From positions 38,755 through 102,754 of the forward strand of contig JAPOVP010000050.1 in the NCBI GenBank assembly GCA_026708085.1: a stretch of DNA of 64,000 nt, given 5' to 3'. The position numbers and the translations under genes were made by a program. Shown piece after piece: positions 17,167 to 27,493 of this stretch; the stretch's first letter is position 1, and every line of letters starts with the position of its first letter. The stretch comes from Caldilineaceae bacterium. GTDB lineage: Bacteria; Chloroflexota; Anaerolineae; Caldilineales; Caldilineaceae. The notes beneath the pieces were generated by a model. The model did not search any database. It was not told the origin of the DNA and saw only the letters and a list, made by a program, of their open reading frames with translations.

Positions 17167-19230
17167 CTATTCCTGCTCGGCCTCCTCCTCCTTACTCTGG
17201 GAAATGACCTGGTTGGCGAGGTGGCTGGGCACAGGTTCGTAGCGGCCAAACTCGATCGTGTATATGCCGCGTCCCTGGGTCATGGAGCGCAGATCGGTAC
17301 CGTAGCGCAGGATTTCGGCGAGGGGAATCTCGGCGTTGATGATGGCGCGGTTGTTGCGGTTTTCCATTCCCAATACGCGACCGCGGCGGTTGTTCAGGTC
17401 GCCCATTACATCGCCCATGAACTCGTCGGGCACAGTGACCCGCATCGTGTAGATTGGCTCCAACAGGACCGGGCGGGCCTCCTGCATGGCGATCTTGAAT
17501 ACCTCGCGACCGGCGGTCTGGAAGGCGATATCTTTGGAGTCGACAGGATGGTGCTTTCCGTCGAATACGATGGCCTTGACATCGACAATCGGGTAGCCTG
17601 CGATCACGCCCTGATCAAGTATCTGCCGGATTCCTTTTTCAATTGAAGGGATGAATACGCTGGGAATGGCGCCACCGAAGACTTCGCTGTCGTAAGCGAA
17701 TCCGTCGCCGCGGTCCAGCGGTTCAACTCGCAGTTCGACATCGGCAAACTGGCCTGCGCCGCCGGTCTGTTTCTTGTGTCGATAATGGGCGCTGGCGCTC
17801 CGCGTTACCGTCTCCTGGTAGGGCACCCTGGGCATGGCGGTGTCGACCTTGACGCCAAACTTGCTGTCCAGACTTCTAATGGCGACGTCGACGTGCGTGT
17901 CGCCCATGCCCTGCAAAATGTTCTGCTTTGTGGCCTGGACATACTCGACCTGGAGGGTCGGATTCTCCTCAGCCAGTGCCTGCAAGCCCTGACCCATTTT
18001 GGCGCTGTCGGCCTTGGTCGCCGGCATTACCGCCACCGAATAGAGCGGCCTGGGATACTCGGGCGGAGGGAGGACAAGCTGCTGCTCGCTGAGCGAATCG
18101 GAAGTCTTGAGCCCATCCATCTTTGTCAGAACACCTATATCTCCGGAGGTGAGAGAAGTTGCAGCTTCCAGCTCTTTGCCGCTGACGTGAAACATGTTCT
18201 GAAGCCTAACGTTGTCGCCTGAGCGCTGGATTGTGGCGCCTTGATCCACTGAAAGCGTGCCAGATAGAACGCGTACATAGCTCATGCGCCCAACATACCG
18301 GTCAACAATTGTCTTGAAGACATAGGCGAGGACAGGCCCTTCCGCATCGCCGGACAGTTCCAGAAGATCGTCTCCGCCATTTGGAATCGAACTGACCATT
18401 TCGGCCGGCGAGGGAACGTAGCTGGTCAGCGCGCGCGCCAAGCTGAAGAGGCCTATATTCTGAATTGCGCTGCCACAGAAGACGGGAATTATCTGTCCTT
18501 CTTGCACGCCATTCTTCAGACCCTGTCGTACCTCATCTTCGGTCAACTCTTCGCCTTCAAGGTACTTCATTATCAGCTCGTCGTCGGTCTCGGCCGCGGC
18601 GTCGACAAGATTTTGGCGGGCCTCAGCCACCGCATCTTCCATATCGGCAGGGACATCGGCGACCGTTCCATCGGAGCCCATATAGGCCTTCATATCAACG
18701 AGATTTACCACGCCTTCGAAGCTCTCGCCTGAGCCGATGGGCAGCTGGAACGGCAGAATAGTACCGGAGAACGCTTCGGTTGCGCTTGCCAAGGCGTTGG
18801 CGAAGTTGGCATTCTCCCGGTCCATCTTGTTGACAAATATCATGCGGGGCTTTTCGACCGCGTCCAGCTGTTCCCACGCCAACTCCGTGCCGACTTCGAC
18901 GCCCGCCACCGAATCCAAAAGCACCAGGCCGGCTTCCGAAACGGAGAGCCCGCTGATCACTTCGCCAACGAAGTCCAAGTAGCCGGGCGTGTCCACCAGA
19001 TTGAGTTTCGCTTCTTGAAATTCAACTGGGACGACGGCAAGGTTGATTGATATACCGCGCCGCTGTTCTTCCTCGTCCCAGTCAGAGACTGTGGACCCAT
19101 CCTCGACGCGCCCGACGCGACTTGTCCCCCCGCCGTTGAACAGCAGCGCTTCGACAAGCGAGGTTTTCCCGGAACTGCCGTGCCCGAGAATTGTGACGTT
19201 GCGAATATTGTCAGTCGAAAAGTCGGCCAT
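17167..19230 (-). CDS. elongation factor G paralogue (translational GTPase)
   Basis: A 687-residue translation GTPase with the EF-G domain order. G1 is GHGSSGKT at 16-23, switch I is EEEQRRGISINLA, G3 is DTPGY and G4 is NKMD, followed by domain II, the RHKKQTGGAGQFADV line of domain IV and a C-terminal EGR-like domain. G1 reads GHGSSGKT instead of AHIDAGKT, and the switch-I sequence also differs from canonical FusA, so this is an EF-G2/FusA2-type paralogue whose job in translation or ribosome recycling is uncertain. The start is ATG 19230. A consensus promoter lies about 150 bases upstream. Confidence 0.9.
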   Translation of the reverse strand: MADFSTDNIRNVTILGHGSSGKTSLVEALLFNGGGTSRVGRVEDGSTVSDWDEEEQRRGISINLAVVPVEFQEAKLNLVDTPGYLDFVGEVISGLSVSEAGLVLLDSVAGVEVGTELAWEQLDAVEKPRMIFVNKMDRENANFANALASATEAFSGTILPFQLPIGSGESFEGVVNLVDMKAYMGSDGTVADVPADMEDAVAEARQNLVDAAAETDDELIMKYLEGEELTEDEVRQGLKNGVQEGQIIPVFCGSAIQNIGLFSLARALTSYVPSPAEMVSSIPNGGDDLLELSGDAEGPVLAYVFKTIVDRYVGRMSYVRVLSGTLSVDQGATIQRSGDNVRLQNMFHVSGKELEAATSLTSGDIGVLTKMDGLKTSDSLSEQQLVLPPPEYPRPLYSVAVMPATKADSAKMGQGLQALAEENPTLQVEYVQATKQNILQGMGDTHVDVAIRSLDSKFGVKVDTAMPRVPYQETVTRSASAHYRHKKQTGGAGQFADVELRVEPLDRGDGFAYDSEVFGGAIPSVFIPSIEKGIRQILDQGVIAGYPIVDVKAIVFDGKHHPVDSKDIAFQTAGREVFKIAMQEARPVLLEPIYTMRVTVPDEFMGDVMGDLNNRRGRVLGMENRNNRAIINAEIPLAEILRYGTDLRSMTQGRGIYTIEFGRYEPVPSHLANQVISQSKEEEAEQE

Positions 19231-19378
19231 GAATCCTCCTCACACCTATCAGCCTAATCCCTGAACTCGTAATGGATATATCTGCCGTACCTGGATTTCA
19301 GCCGGCCTGGGCCGAAAGAATCAAGTCCAGCGCAGAGTTGTTTTCGGTCGAACTCGCGCAGGCATACAGCGGAACGAT

Positions 19379-19407
19379 ATTTTACCTTTTTTCCTAGAGA
19401 GTGTCAA
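19379..19407 (-). promoter_or_regulatory. sigma70-type promoter for the EF-G paralogue
   Basis: TTGACA (19407-19402) and TAAAAT (19384-19379) on the minus strand are separated by 17 bases. The leader to the ATG at 19230 would be about 140 bases. Confidence 0.65.
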
Positions 19408-19548
19408 TGAAATAGGATGCCGAATGGCAAAAGACTGCGCACCATCGGCCCTGTCAACTGAGAAGTTCTTCGGGCCAGCGACGAAGTGCAAGTAGGCATT
19501 CTGGGGGAGGTAGAGATCACGGTTGACACGGCCGTCTGCCCTGGTAAG

Positions 19549-20688
19549 TCAATCCTCGCGGTAGAGTTCGCGCATGATGATCATCTGCTGAATCTGCGTC
19601 GTTCCTTCGTAGATCTGGTAGATTTTGGCGTCCCGCATCAGCTTTTCGACCGGGAACTCCTGACTGTAACCGTTTCCGCCGAAAACCTGTACCGCATCCG
19701 TGGCATTCTTCATGGCCGCTTCGGCACAATACGCCTTCGCCATTGCCGCCGACATCGTATTGCGATTCCCTTTGTCCACATCCCAGGCGGCCCTATAGGC
19801 AAGGTGACGGCCGGCTTCCACCCTGATCGCCATGTCGGCCAGCATGAATCCAACGCCCTGGAAATGGGAAATCGGCTGCCCGAACGCAGTACGCTCCCCT
19901 GCATAGGCGACTGCCTCGTCAAGCGCCCTGCGAGCGACGCCGACGGCGGCGGTTGCAACACCGGGTCTGCTCTTGTCGAATGCCTTCATGGCTATTCGAA
20001 AGCCCTCGCCCTCATCTCCCAGGAGGTTGCATGCCGGGACCTCTACATTTTCGAAAAACACCTGGCAGGCCTGTGCGGCGTGCTGGCCCATTTTCGCCAG
20101 CGGTTTGCTTGTGCTCACTCCGGGCCAGTCCCTTTCAACCACAAAGCAACTGATGCCGTTATGGCCTGCATCCGGGTCGGTCTTTGCAAAGACGGAGAAG
20201 AAGCTGGCGACCGGGCCGTCTGTGATCCAGGTCTTGGACCCGTTCAGAAGGTAGGTGTCCTGACGCCGCAAAGCTGTGGACTTGATGCCGGCGACGTCTG
20301 ATCCTGCGTCGGGCTCAGTCACGCAGTAGGCGGCGACTTTTCCATCATCCGCGATCCAGGGAAGGTAACGCCGTTTCTGTTCATCGGACCCTGCGATGAG
20401 CAGAGGCAACGTGGCAAGCTGATTGAGCATCAAGGCAGTCTGAATGCCGGAACAGCCATAAGCCATGGACTCAGCTACTACGCACTCTTCCAGTGCGGTC
20501 GCGCCCATTCCGCCATATTCCTCCGGAATATTCAGATTTACGAGCCCAACCTCGCGTGCCTTCTGAAATATGTCCCATGGCCATTCTTCATTCTGGTCGT
20601 AGTATTCTGCACGCGGCATAATCTCACGGCGCGTGAAGTCCATCGCCAGGTCCTGCAACATCTTTACGTCTTTGGGAAGTTCGTACAT
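19549..20688 (-). CDS. acyl-CoA dehydrogenase
   Basis: A 379-residue flavoenzyme that forms the alpha-beta double bond of acyl-CoA. The family lines AYCVTEPDAGSDVAG and GNGYSQEFPVEKLMRDAKI are present, with the catalytic Glu in IYEGTTQIQ (near residue 361), the position used by short- and medium-chain enzymes. Length and start (ATG 20688) are standard. No electron-transfer flavoprotein or thiolase gene is adjacent, so the chain length or amino-acid pathway it serves is not shown here. It is transcribed away from the SIS gene across a 103-base gap. Confidence 0.93.
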   Translation of the reverse strand: MYELPKDVKMLQDLAMDFTRREIMPRAEYYDQNEEWPWDIFQKAREVGLVNLNIPEEYGGMGATALEECVVAESMAYGCSGIQTALMLNQLATLPLLIAGSDEQKRRYLPWIADDGKVAAYCVTEPDAGSDVAGIKSTALRRQDTYLLNGSKTWITDGPVASFFSVFAKTDPDAGHNGISCFVVERDWPGVSTSKPLAKMGQHAAQACQVFFENVEVPACNLLGDEGEGFRIAMKAFDKSRPGVATAAVGVARRALDEAVAYAGERTAFGQPISHFQGVGFMLADMAIRVEAGRHLAYRAAWDVDKGNRNTMSAAMAKAYCAEAAMKNATDAVQVFGGNGYSQEFPVEKLMRDAKIYQIYEGTTQIQQMIIMRELYRED

Positions 20689-20742
20689 TTTGTCTGGTCC
20701 TCATACAACCCATCTTACCGGCAATGTAATCTCCGGTGGAGA

Positions 20743-20751
20743 TGCTATAAT
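20743..20751 (+). promoter_or_regulatory. extended -10 promoter of the SIS-domain gene
   Basis: TGCTATAAT is a perfect extended -10 box 40 bases before ATG 20792. The -35 region is weak, as is common with extended -10 promoters. AAAGGA before the ATG is the ribosome-binding site. Confidence 0.55.
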
Positions 20752-20791
20752 CTAGCGCACTTGCACTTCACAGGGCTCGAAAGGACACAAC

Positions 20792-21838
20792 ATGGGGTCA
20801 GATTCAATCCTATTTCAGGAGATCCACCAGCAGCCGGATGTTGTTGAACAGTTTGCCCAGATGGGGCAGGGCCCAGTGAAAGAGCTTGCGGCCCACATGC
20901 GGGACGCCGATATACGCCAGGTCGTTATCGCGGCCCGGGGCACGAGCGACAATGCCGCCCGCTATGCACAGTACTTACTTGGCGCCAACAACCGGCTCCC
21001 GGTAATGCTGACCACACCAAGCCTTTTTTCCCTATATCAGAAACCTCCGCTCTTCGCCCCGGACACACTTGTATTGGGCATAAGTCAAAGTGGTCAGAGC
21101 CCTGATATCGTCAGCGTTCTCGCAGAGGCCCGGCGCCAAGGGCGAGCTACGGCCACGATCACCAACTTCGTCGACTCTCCAATGGCAGAACAGGCCGACC
21201 ACGTAGTTGGGCTGGGCGTCGGTGAAGAACGCTCCATCGCAGCCACTAAAACCTACACGGCTCAACTCTACGCCGTAGGTCTTCTTTCTGCCCACCTGGC
21301 TGATGACTCTGATGGAATCGCCATGCTGACAAAGGCTCCGGACCTGTTGAGACAGACGCTCTCAATGAACGGTGAAGTAGAAAAACTCGCAGAACGCTAC
21401 CGCTACGTACGCAACTGTGTAGTCGTTGGACGCGGGTTCAACTACTCGACCGCCTTTGAGATTGCTCTGAAAATTAAGGAACTTACCTATACGCTTGCCG
21501 TACCCTACAGCAGCGCGGACTTTCTTCACGGGCCAGTCAGTCTGATCGAACCTGCATTTCCGGTCATTGTGGTGGCACCTACCGGTTTGCTGTTGCCGGA
21601 ACTGCAACCTTTTGTGCGACAGCTGCGCAATATGGATGCCGAACTGCTATGCGTCAGCAATGACCCTGCACTCCTGGATATGGGCCGAACTAAGTTTCCT
21701 TTTCCTCCAGTTCCTGAGTGGCTGTCCCCATTACTTGCAATCGTTCCAGGTCAATTGTTCGCCCTGTTTTTGGCCTCCGCCCGTGACTTTGACCCTGACA
21801 GACCACGGGGCCTAGAAAAAGTAACGGAGACGCTCTAG
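20792..21838 (+). CDS. SIS-domain sugar-phosphate isomerase/aminotransferase-like protein
   Basis: A 348-residue protein made of two SIS domains, like the isomerase half of GlmS but without the glutaminase half. The phosphosugar loop ISQSGQSPD, the ARGTSDN segment, ATKTYTAQL and the C-terminal [12 protein letters not shown] (GlmS has RPRNLAKSVTV) are all present. This points to a role with an amino-sugar phosphate, such as deamination or isomerisation of glucosamine-6-phosphate, as in AgaS/NagB-II proteins. The exact substrate cannot be told. The gene stands alone, with its own promoter and a strong terminator downstream. Confidence 0.88.
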   Translation: MGSDSILFQEIHQQPDVVEQFAQMGQGPVKELAAHMRDADIRQVVIAARGTSDNAARYAQYLLGANNRLPVMLTTPSLFSLYQKPPLFAPDTLVLGISQSGQSPDIVSVLAEARRQGRATATITNFVDSPMAEQADHVVGLGVGEERSIAATKTYTAQLYAVGLLSAHLADDSDGIAMLTKAPDLLRQTLSMNGEVEKLAERYRYVRNCVVVGRGFNYSTAFEIALKIKELTYTLAVPYSSADFLHGPVSLIEPAFPVIVVAPTGLLLPELQPFVRQLRNMDAELLCVSNDPALLDMGRTKFPFPPVPEWLSPLLAIVPGQLFALFLASARDFDPDRPRGLEKVTETL

Positions 21839-21925
21839 CGACAGGTCAGCCCTTATTGGGCATCGGAGAGGTATCAGATGCTCTCATCCTCCTGTGTCAG
21901 CATTCAACACGTTTCCCAAATAGGA

Positions 21926-21960
21926 ATAGAGCAGATGTAGGAAGTCTACACCTGCTCTAT
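21926..21960. terminator. bidirectional terminator hairpin
   Basis: Two 15-base arms (21926-21940 and 21946-21960) pair with a single mismatch around a GAAGT loop. It lies between the convergent SIS gene and the lipoprotein gene, so it could end both transcripts. No long T run follows. Confidence 0.6.
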
Positions 21961-22023
21961 CGAGCGCAGCGGGACCGTTCTTCTCTTCCCTGCTGCTCGA
22001 GTAGTCTTCGAACTTCAGTTTTC

Positions 22024-23082
22024 TCAGTTGCCCATCTCCGAACCCGGCAAATAGATCGTTATATTGGCGCTTGTTGCCTGAATGATTGGTAGCAAGTTCT
22101 CCACCAATGAGAGTACCGACTCCATGTCGGCGCCGGGAAGGAGCGCGGAAACGCTGTCAAAGACGCCCAACTGCTTGGAGAGAGCAAGCACGTTCTGCAC
22201 TTCACCGCTGCCCCATGAAAGGTAGGGGAGACCGATGCCGTTCAGGGAGATGTGGATGCCGTCCGGGTCGGTAGTCAAAGTGACCGTGTAAATGCCGGAA
22301 TCAGTCAGCCCGCTGATCAAGTCGGGTGGCAGGCGCAGCGCGTAGAATGGCGTGCTGGTCAAGACCGTCCAGTCCACGTCAGACAGCTCTCCCAGGGTCC
22401 AGCTGCCATCGGCGTGGTACAGAATCGGGATGTCGATTGTCGGCAGGGCGCCTCCGAAAGTCTCCAAGACCTGCTGTTGCAACATGCGGGCCATGGTGAC
22501 TTCTTCACTTTCTTCGACCCCGCTAAGGGGTATCAACTCCGCACCTTCCTGGACAGGAAATCTGAGGACGACCCCAAGGTCGAAATTCCGGACCATTGGC
22601 AGCACTTTGTTCAACGCGGGGACCCCCAATCCAAGCGCGGATACGGCCTCTCCGGTTGCAGCCAAGGAGTCCTCCTCCCATACCAGCGAGGGAATTCTCT
22701 GCCCGTTGGCGAAAAGAAGGATTCCTTCGTCCCCGTTTGACACACGTAAGTGCTGGAGGTTGGAGGCGGTGAAGTGCTGTACCCAGAGTGGCGGCAACGA
22801 AAGCCCGTACAGAATGGTTGCAAGCCCTAGCCTGACTCCTGGGTCAGGAACATAGACCATGCCAGGTGGCTTCTCGACGTTGCCGACGACCATGTGTGAC
22901 AGACCACCGACGGAAGCTGTACCGTCTGGCGAATAGTCAATTACGATTGGCGGCAGGTCGATGTAGAATTCGTCAGGCCCCCTCTCGACCATAGGTCCAG
23001 CGTCTACCCTGGCCGTGCATCCTGAGATAACGAACGCGACGACAAGTGAGAGAACAGCCCAAAACGTGACGCGCTTCTGCAT
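22024..23082 (-). CDS. lipoprotein of unknown function
   Basis: A 352-residue exported protein. A lipoprotein signal (MQKRVTFW, hydrophobic core, ISGC) is followed by a beta-rich body with repeated hydrophobic strands (IDLPPIVIDYSPDGTASVGG; YTVTLTTDPDGIHISLNGIG). The start at ATG 23082 is fixed by AGGAGG 7 bases upstream. I recognise no family. The gene is monocistronic, ended by the hairpin at 21926-21960. Confidence 0.78.
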   Translation of the reverse strand: MQKRVTFWAVLSLVVAFVISGCTARVDAGPMVERGPDEFYIDLPPIVIDYSPDGTASVGGLSHMVVGNVEKPPGMVYVPDPGVRLGLATILYGLSLPPLWVQHFTASNLQHLRVSNGDEGILLFANGQRIPSLVWEEDSLAATGEAVSALGLGVPALNKVLPMVRNFDLGVVLRFPVQEGAELIPLSGVEESEEVTMARMLQQQVLETFGGALPTIDIPILYHADGSWTLGELSDVDWTVLTSTPFYALRLPPDLISGLTDSGIYTVTLTTDPDGIHISLNGIGLPYLSWGSGEVQNVLALSKQLGVFDSVSALLPGADMESVLSLVENLLPIIQATSANITIYLPGSEMGN

Positions 23083-23832
23083 TCGAGGCCTCCTGAAAAT
23101 TAGAGTAGATCTCGACAATTGAGAATCCTATAATGTAGTGTATGTCTCTTCACTGTCACGGTCCGGGCTGTATGTGAGCAGCGCTTTCGAGCCATGAAAT
23201 ATGCAACCCAAGAAATGACGGCCAATACTAAATGATGGTCCTTCTGAGCTGGTCCGGTGGCTTCTGCCTGACAGGACAGTTCTCTTCGATACCTCCGGAC
23301 AGCTCTCTCCAACCGCGCTCAACCGGGGCCCAAAAAATTGTCGCTTAGACCATTTTGTATTCTACATCCCCTTACAGTGCGTGTCAATTTCATTTTGAGA
23401 GACCCCTCCATCGGGACACTTCCGAATGACCACCGAAACTCGAACGACTGATATGCCCTGGCTGGAGACTGCAGAACGAACATGGGCAGTTGTTTCCCAG
23501 ATTGCGACCACGTTGCAACATTCGCCTTTACCCAGCGAAAGTCCGTTCCTCGACCTGGAAAGAATCTGGCCCCACGATGGTTTTCGTGAGAAGCACCGTA
23601 GCGGACAGTTGAGTCTTTGAAGACCGGCAACCGGTCTCGCCAGCCAGCTACCGCTTCAGCCGCGCCACACAGGATTTGCGAGGGCCAAGAGCGGTCTGCG
23701 AGGCGACGTGTGACGGTCCCCAAGCTCGTGCTACGGTGCTCTCACTCAGGGCAACAGTATTGCATTTGCCCCTACTTTGAGCTGAACAGAAAGACGCGGC
23801 GAGCAGCCAACTCTTGTTGATCTAACTCATCA
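23083..23832. other. 750-bp intergenic stretch without a recognisable gene
   Basis: Open frames here are short, overlap in all frames and carry no domain signature. A TATAAT sequence at 23129-23134 (plus strand) has no usable -35 partner. Promoters of the divergent lipoprotein and trmI genes must lie here but I cannot place them. Confidence 0.55.
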
Positions 23833-24975
23833 GTGACTATAATCAGCACGAGAGAACTCTTGGAAGCTCTCAACGACGTCCTCATTCGCATCACTACAGA
23901 GCCAGGTTTGCCCGTGGCGGTTCAGCCCGGGCGTAAGGCCAGACTGTTGGAGAAGGGGCTTACTTCAGTGACCCAACAGGGCAAAGTTGAAAAATCAGAG
24001 TTAGGCCCATCTCGTCAGCACGACTCTTCAACGAGTTTGAATTCAGAACAACGACTGAAGGACCCATCGCTGACAAGAGTGGATGACCTGGTGCTTCTCC
24101 TTACCGGTGGAGGAAAGCGGCACCTACTGCGTCTGCAGCCAGGGCGCCGTTTCCATTCCAATTTGGGAAAGGTTCAGCATGACGAACTCATTGACCTTCC
24201 GTACGGCACTACCGTCTTCAGTCATCTGGGCCACGCCATGCTGCTGTTGGAACCCTCACTGGACGACCGGATGACGCGGATCAAGAGGAACACGCAAATC
24301 ATTTTTCCAAAAGACGCGGCTATGATCGTGCGCCGGTTGAATCTGAGGGCGGGCAGTCGCGTGGTCGAAGCAGGAACGGGCAGCGGGGCTCTCACGATTG
24401 CGCTGGCTTGGGCGGTCGCCCCGGGAGGACGCGTCTATTCCTACGAGATCAGGGAAGATCACATTCGGGTTGCGCGCAGCAATTTGGAGAAGATGGGACT
24501 CCTGCAACATGTGGATCTGCACTCAGCCTCGATTCTGGACGGATTCAACCAGACAGATGTTGACGCCCTGGTCCTGGACCTGCGAACTCCCTGGATCTTT
24601 CTGAAACAGGCCCGCCGAGCACTCCGCCCCGGCGGTTTCTTTGTCTCCCTTGTACCTACGACAAACCAGGTCAGCGACCTTCTGCACGGGCTCGAAGAAT
24701 CGGGATTCGCCGACATCGCAGTTGAGGAGGTCCTCGTTCGCACCTACAAACCTGTACCTGACCGCCTCCGTCCTGACGACACGATGGTCGGTCACACCGT
24801 GTACCTGATTTCGGCAAGGCCCGTTGTGGATCCGGAAGACACACGCCGCTGGCTTTCGGAAGAGCGCAAGCGATACGAGGCGCGTAAAATACTGGATGAA
24901 CGTATAGCGGCAGAAGAGATGAAACGCACTTCGCAGGCTTCGGAAGAGCAGAAAGCTCATCCAAGATTGCCCTGA
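23833..24975 (+). CDS. trmI: tRNA (adenine-58-N1)-methyltransferase
   Basis: It methylates A58 in the T loop of tRNA. The family core starts at VDDLVLLLTGGGKRHLLRL and has FHSNLG, the SAM motif VVEAGTGSGALTIAL, SYEIREDHIRVAR and LVLDLRTPW (the D-x-P-x-PW position of TrmI), with the C-terminal KPVPDRLRPDDTMVGHTVYL. From GTG 23833 the protein is 380 residues with an 82-residue polar extension that the family lacks. GTG 24079 would give a standard-length protein of 298 residues. I report the longer form and consider the shorter equally likely. Neither start has a strong ribosome-binding site. Confidence 0.85.
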   Translation: MTIISTRELLEALNDVLIRITTEPGLPVAVQPGRKARLLEKGLTSVTQQGKVEKSELGPSRQHDSSTSLNSEQRLKDPSLTRVDDLVLLLTGGGKRHLLRLQPGRRFHSNLGKVQHDELIDLPYGTTVFSHLGHAMLLLEPSLDDRMTRIKRNTQIIFPKDAAMIVRRLNLRAGSRVVEAGTGSGALTIALAWAVAPGGRVYSYEIREDHIRVARSNLEKMGLLQHVDLHSASILDGFNQTDVDALVLDLRTPWIFLKQARRALRPGGFFVSLVPTTNQVSDLLHGLEESGFADIAVEEVLVRTYKPVPDRLRPDDTMVGHTVYLISARPVVDPEDTRRWLSEERKRYEARKILDERIAAEEMKRTSQASEEQKAHPRLP

Positions 24976-25073
24976 GCATGAAGACCGGTTGACAGTTTCG
25001 ACTTTGCAGGCCTCAACTGTCCTCTTCTAACTTCCGACTCTCCACCTGCCCGCAGCTACCGGAAAACTTTGCC

Positions 25074-26249
25074 ATGGCCCAAGCAGATAATTCACCAAGA
25101 CTCTTTGAGTATTTCGGCAACATACATATGCACACGACCCACAGCGATGGATTCGGCTCCTTTGAGGATCTCATCGACGGGGCAGTACAGGGTGGGCTGG
25201 ACTATGTTTTTGTCACTGACCACAATGTTTTCGTCAGAGAGGAGGAGGAAGGTTACCGTCGGGCCGTCCTCACTCTTGTCGGTCAGGAGGTGCACGATAC
25301 GCAGCGGGAACCACGAGGGAACCATCTGCTCTGTCTGGGCGTGGAGTCCGACGTCAGCAGCCATGCGTCTGATCCGCAGCAACTCATAGATGCCGTCTGT
25401 CAGCAGAATGCGCTGGCGTTTCTGGCCCACCCAATCGAAGAGGCGACGGATCTTTTTTCCCAGTGTTACCCGTGGCAAAGTTGGGAAGTCACCAGCTATC
25501 ATGGCGTGGAACTGTGGAACTACCTCTCCGGCTTTCGAGGATATACGACCAGCTACTTGAAAGCAGTTCTTGTGGGATTCTTCCCACACCTCTTCGCGGA
25601 GGGGCCGCTGCCGGCAATGTTGAAGAAGTGGGACGAACTTACACAAGAGGGACCGGTTGTAGCCCTTGGGGGCACCGACGTTCATTCCGTCAAGTACAAC
25701 CTTGGCCCGATAAGCCGTCGCTTCTTGAGTTACGAAGAAAGTGCAAGGGCCCTAAACACGCATATTTTGACCAGCACGCCTTTTCTCGGACCACAGTCTG
25801 ACAGTTCCCATGACTATCGCGACCCAAACACTCTGCATGACCGCAATGTTGTCCTGGACGCCCTGAGGAAAGGCAACTGCTGGCTGGGCTACGACCTGGT
25901 GGGATCTACAAGGGGCTTTCGCTTCTGGGCGGAAAGAGTGAGCAATGAAGGGAGGCGGGGCGATGCCTCTCTTGAGAACTCCTCTTCAGGAGGTACCGAA
26001 ACATTCGCCCTGATGGGCGATGCGGTCAGCTTGGGAGAAGGAATGTCGCTAGACCTGTTTGTGAATTGCCCTGAAGTGGCAGACACTCGCATCCTGAGGA
26101 ACGGGCGGGTCGTCACGCAGGGACATACTTCGGCTCTCACCTACCAGGTTCGCGACCCAGGCGTCTACAGAGTAGAGGTCTGGAAGCAACGATGGGGCAA
26201 ACCGCGTGGCTGGATATTCAGCAATCCCATTTATGTCAAAAAGGGCTAG
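25074..26249 (+). CDS. PHP-domain metal-dependent phosphoesterase family protein
   Basis: A 391-residue protein with the PHP (polymerase and histidinol phosphatase) fold: HMHTTHSDG (first metal pair near 18 and 20), FVTDHN, a central LAHP and GGTDVHS. A C-terminal beta domain (about 320-390, TRILRNGRVVTQG) is typical of members that act on sugars or nucleotide phosphates outside DNA polymerases. The substrate is unknown. It starts 99 bases after trmI at ATG 25074. Confidence 0.82.
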   Translation: MAQADNSPRLFEYFGNIHMHTTHSDGFGSFEDLIDGAVQGGLDYVFVTDHNVFVREEEEGYRRAVLTLVGQEVHDTQREPRGNHLLCLGVESDVSSHASDPQQLIDAVCQQNALAFLAHPIEEATDLFSQCYPWQSWEVTSYHGVELWNYLSGFRGYTTSYLKAVLVGFFPHLFAEGPLPAMLKKWDELTQEGPVVALGGTDVHSVKYNLGPISRRFLSYEESARALNTHILTSTPFLGPQSDSSHDYRDPNTLHDRNVVLDALRKGNCWLGYDLVGSTRGFRFWAERVSNEGRRGDASLENSSSGGTETFALMGDAVSLGEGMSLDLFVNCPEVADTRILRNGRVVTQGHTSALTYQVRDPGVYRVEVWKQRWGKPRGWIFSNPIYVKKG

Positions 26250-26345
26250 AGGAACGTCAACTGAGGGAGGACGCTTCGTGAATCACACGGGTGGGTCGTG
26301 CAAGCCCCACCTTGGAACAGACAGCCAGGCGCCAGATGACAGCAG

Positions 26346-27302
26346 TCATCCCGTTGTGATGCGGGCCGGCCAGTTTTTCAGCTCGCAATGCAAGTAGGCA
26401 AGTACACGGTCTTCGGCAAGCCGAGGATAGTTCAACGAGTATTTCTCCGCGAGTTGAGGCGCGTACCAGCGATAGAGGACAACCAGGGCGACAGCTTGAC
26501 CGATCCAGTTGGCTCTCGTTCCCTCCTCCCTCCGCCGGCCTGTCTCTCGTAACTCCAGGCTTTTCTCAAATGCCTCAAGCTGGGCCAGTCCCAGGTACTG
26601 ATTGATGCGAGCCCTTGCCCTGGGACGGCTGCCTCCGTTCAGTGATACGACCAGGTCGATTAGCAGAGTGCTAATCTCGGCCAACAGCAGATGGGCGGCC
26701 AGTTGCTCATGTCGTCCTACCACCGCAGGCAGGCGGGCCAGCAACAGCCAGAACTGCTTCAGCTGCCTATCGATCGATCCGACGTCGGCTGGGCCGATGG
26801 GAGGTCGTTTTGTATCAGGAGCAGCCTTGTACCCGCCTTCCACTTGTCCTGAAAAATATAGTAGATGTGTCGCACCCTCAGGGCCGGTCATTTCGGCAGA
26901 ATCGGTCGACAGCGACCAGGAGAGCTCGAAAAAAACTCCGGCGGGTCCGTGCTTGTTCAGTGAATCGACATCGGACTGTGTTCCCAGACAGATTCCCTGA
27001 AGGGAGCCTCCCATGTCCGAGTCTCTGCCCAGCTCGATGAGTACATTCTCCACCCCCAACGTCTCTTCTATTCTGTTTCGAAACACGAGAGAGGGTCTTG
27101 CCTGGCCGGCCTGTCCCGGGCGCTCTTGTCCCCACAGCAAGTGCAGATCGACACTGCTCCAGCAGTCAGCATCGCCGCGCGCCAAGGATCCGGTCAGCCA
27201 TACTGCATGTGTCTGGTCCAACGCAACCAGACCAGGGACCAGGGTTCGCAGAAGTAAATCTTGTTTGGGTAGTTCAGGTGGCGGATAAGAAGGAGAGTCC
27301 AT
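26346..27302 (-). CDS. nucleotidyltransferase-like protein
   Basis: A 318-residue protein with an N-terminal Pol-beta-type nucleotidyltransferase motif: LTGSLARGDADCWSSVDLHLL, in which G-S-x(9)-D-x-D is partly kept (SSVDLHL in place of D-x-D). A helical C-terminal half (AAHLLLAEISTLL; INQYLGLAQLEAF) resembles the KNTase substrate-binding region. Loss of the first Asp makes activity uncertain; it may bind nucleotide without transferring. ATG 27302 has AAGGG just upstream; the frame stays open further, but the added residues look non-coding. It is divergent from the UPF0182 gene. Confidence 0.65.
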   Translation of the reverse strand: MDSPSYPPPELPKQDLLLRTLVPGLVALDQTHAVWLTGSLARGDADCWSSVDLHLLWGQERPGQAGQARPSLVFRNRIEETLGVENVLIELGRDSDMGGSLQGICLGTQSDVDSLNKHGPAGVFFELSWSLSTDSAEMTGPEGATHLLYFSGQVEGGYKAAPDTKRPPIGPADVGSIDRQLKQFWLLLARLPAVVGRHEQLAAHLLLAEISTLLIDLVVSLNGGSRPRARARINQYLGLAQLEAFEKSLELRETGRRREEGTRANWIGQAVALVVLYRWYAPQLAEKYSLNYPRLAEDRVLAYLHCELKNWPARITTG

Positions 27303-27493
27303 AGCCCTTGAATCCGGAACGAATTTCACAAAGCGGGGACTAAAGTATAGCATGTAGCCTGAATCTGTCCCGAACCGCTCTCCTTTCTCGAGCCGACAAC
27401 ATGACCAGGTTCGATCAAAGCAGGGAACGAGGCAACTGGGCGACGCCTGAACCATTCAGCGCGCGGGTAAGACGCACCAATCGGGGGGAGATC

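Noticed and set aside
23129..23134. TATAAT on the plus strand
   Set aside because: The only -35-like sequence upstream is 11 bases away, too close for sigma70, and no plus-strand gene begins soon after.
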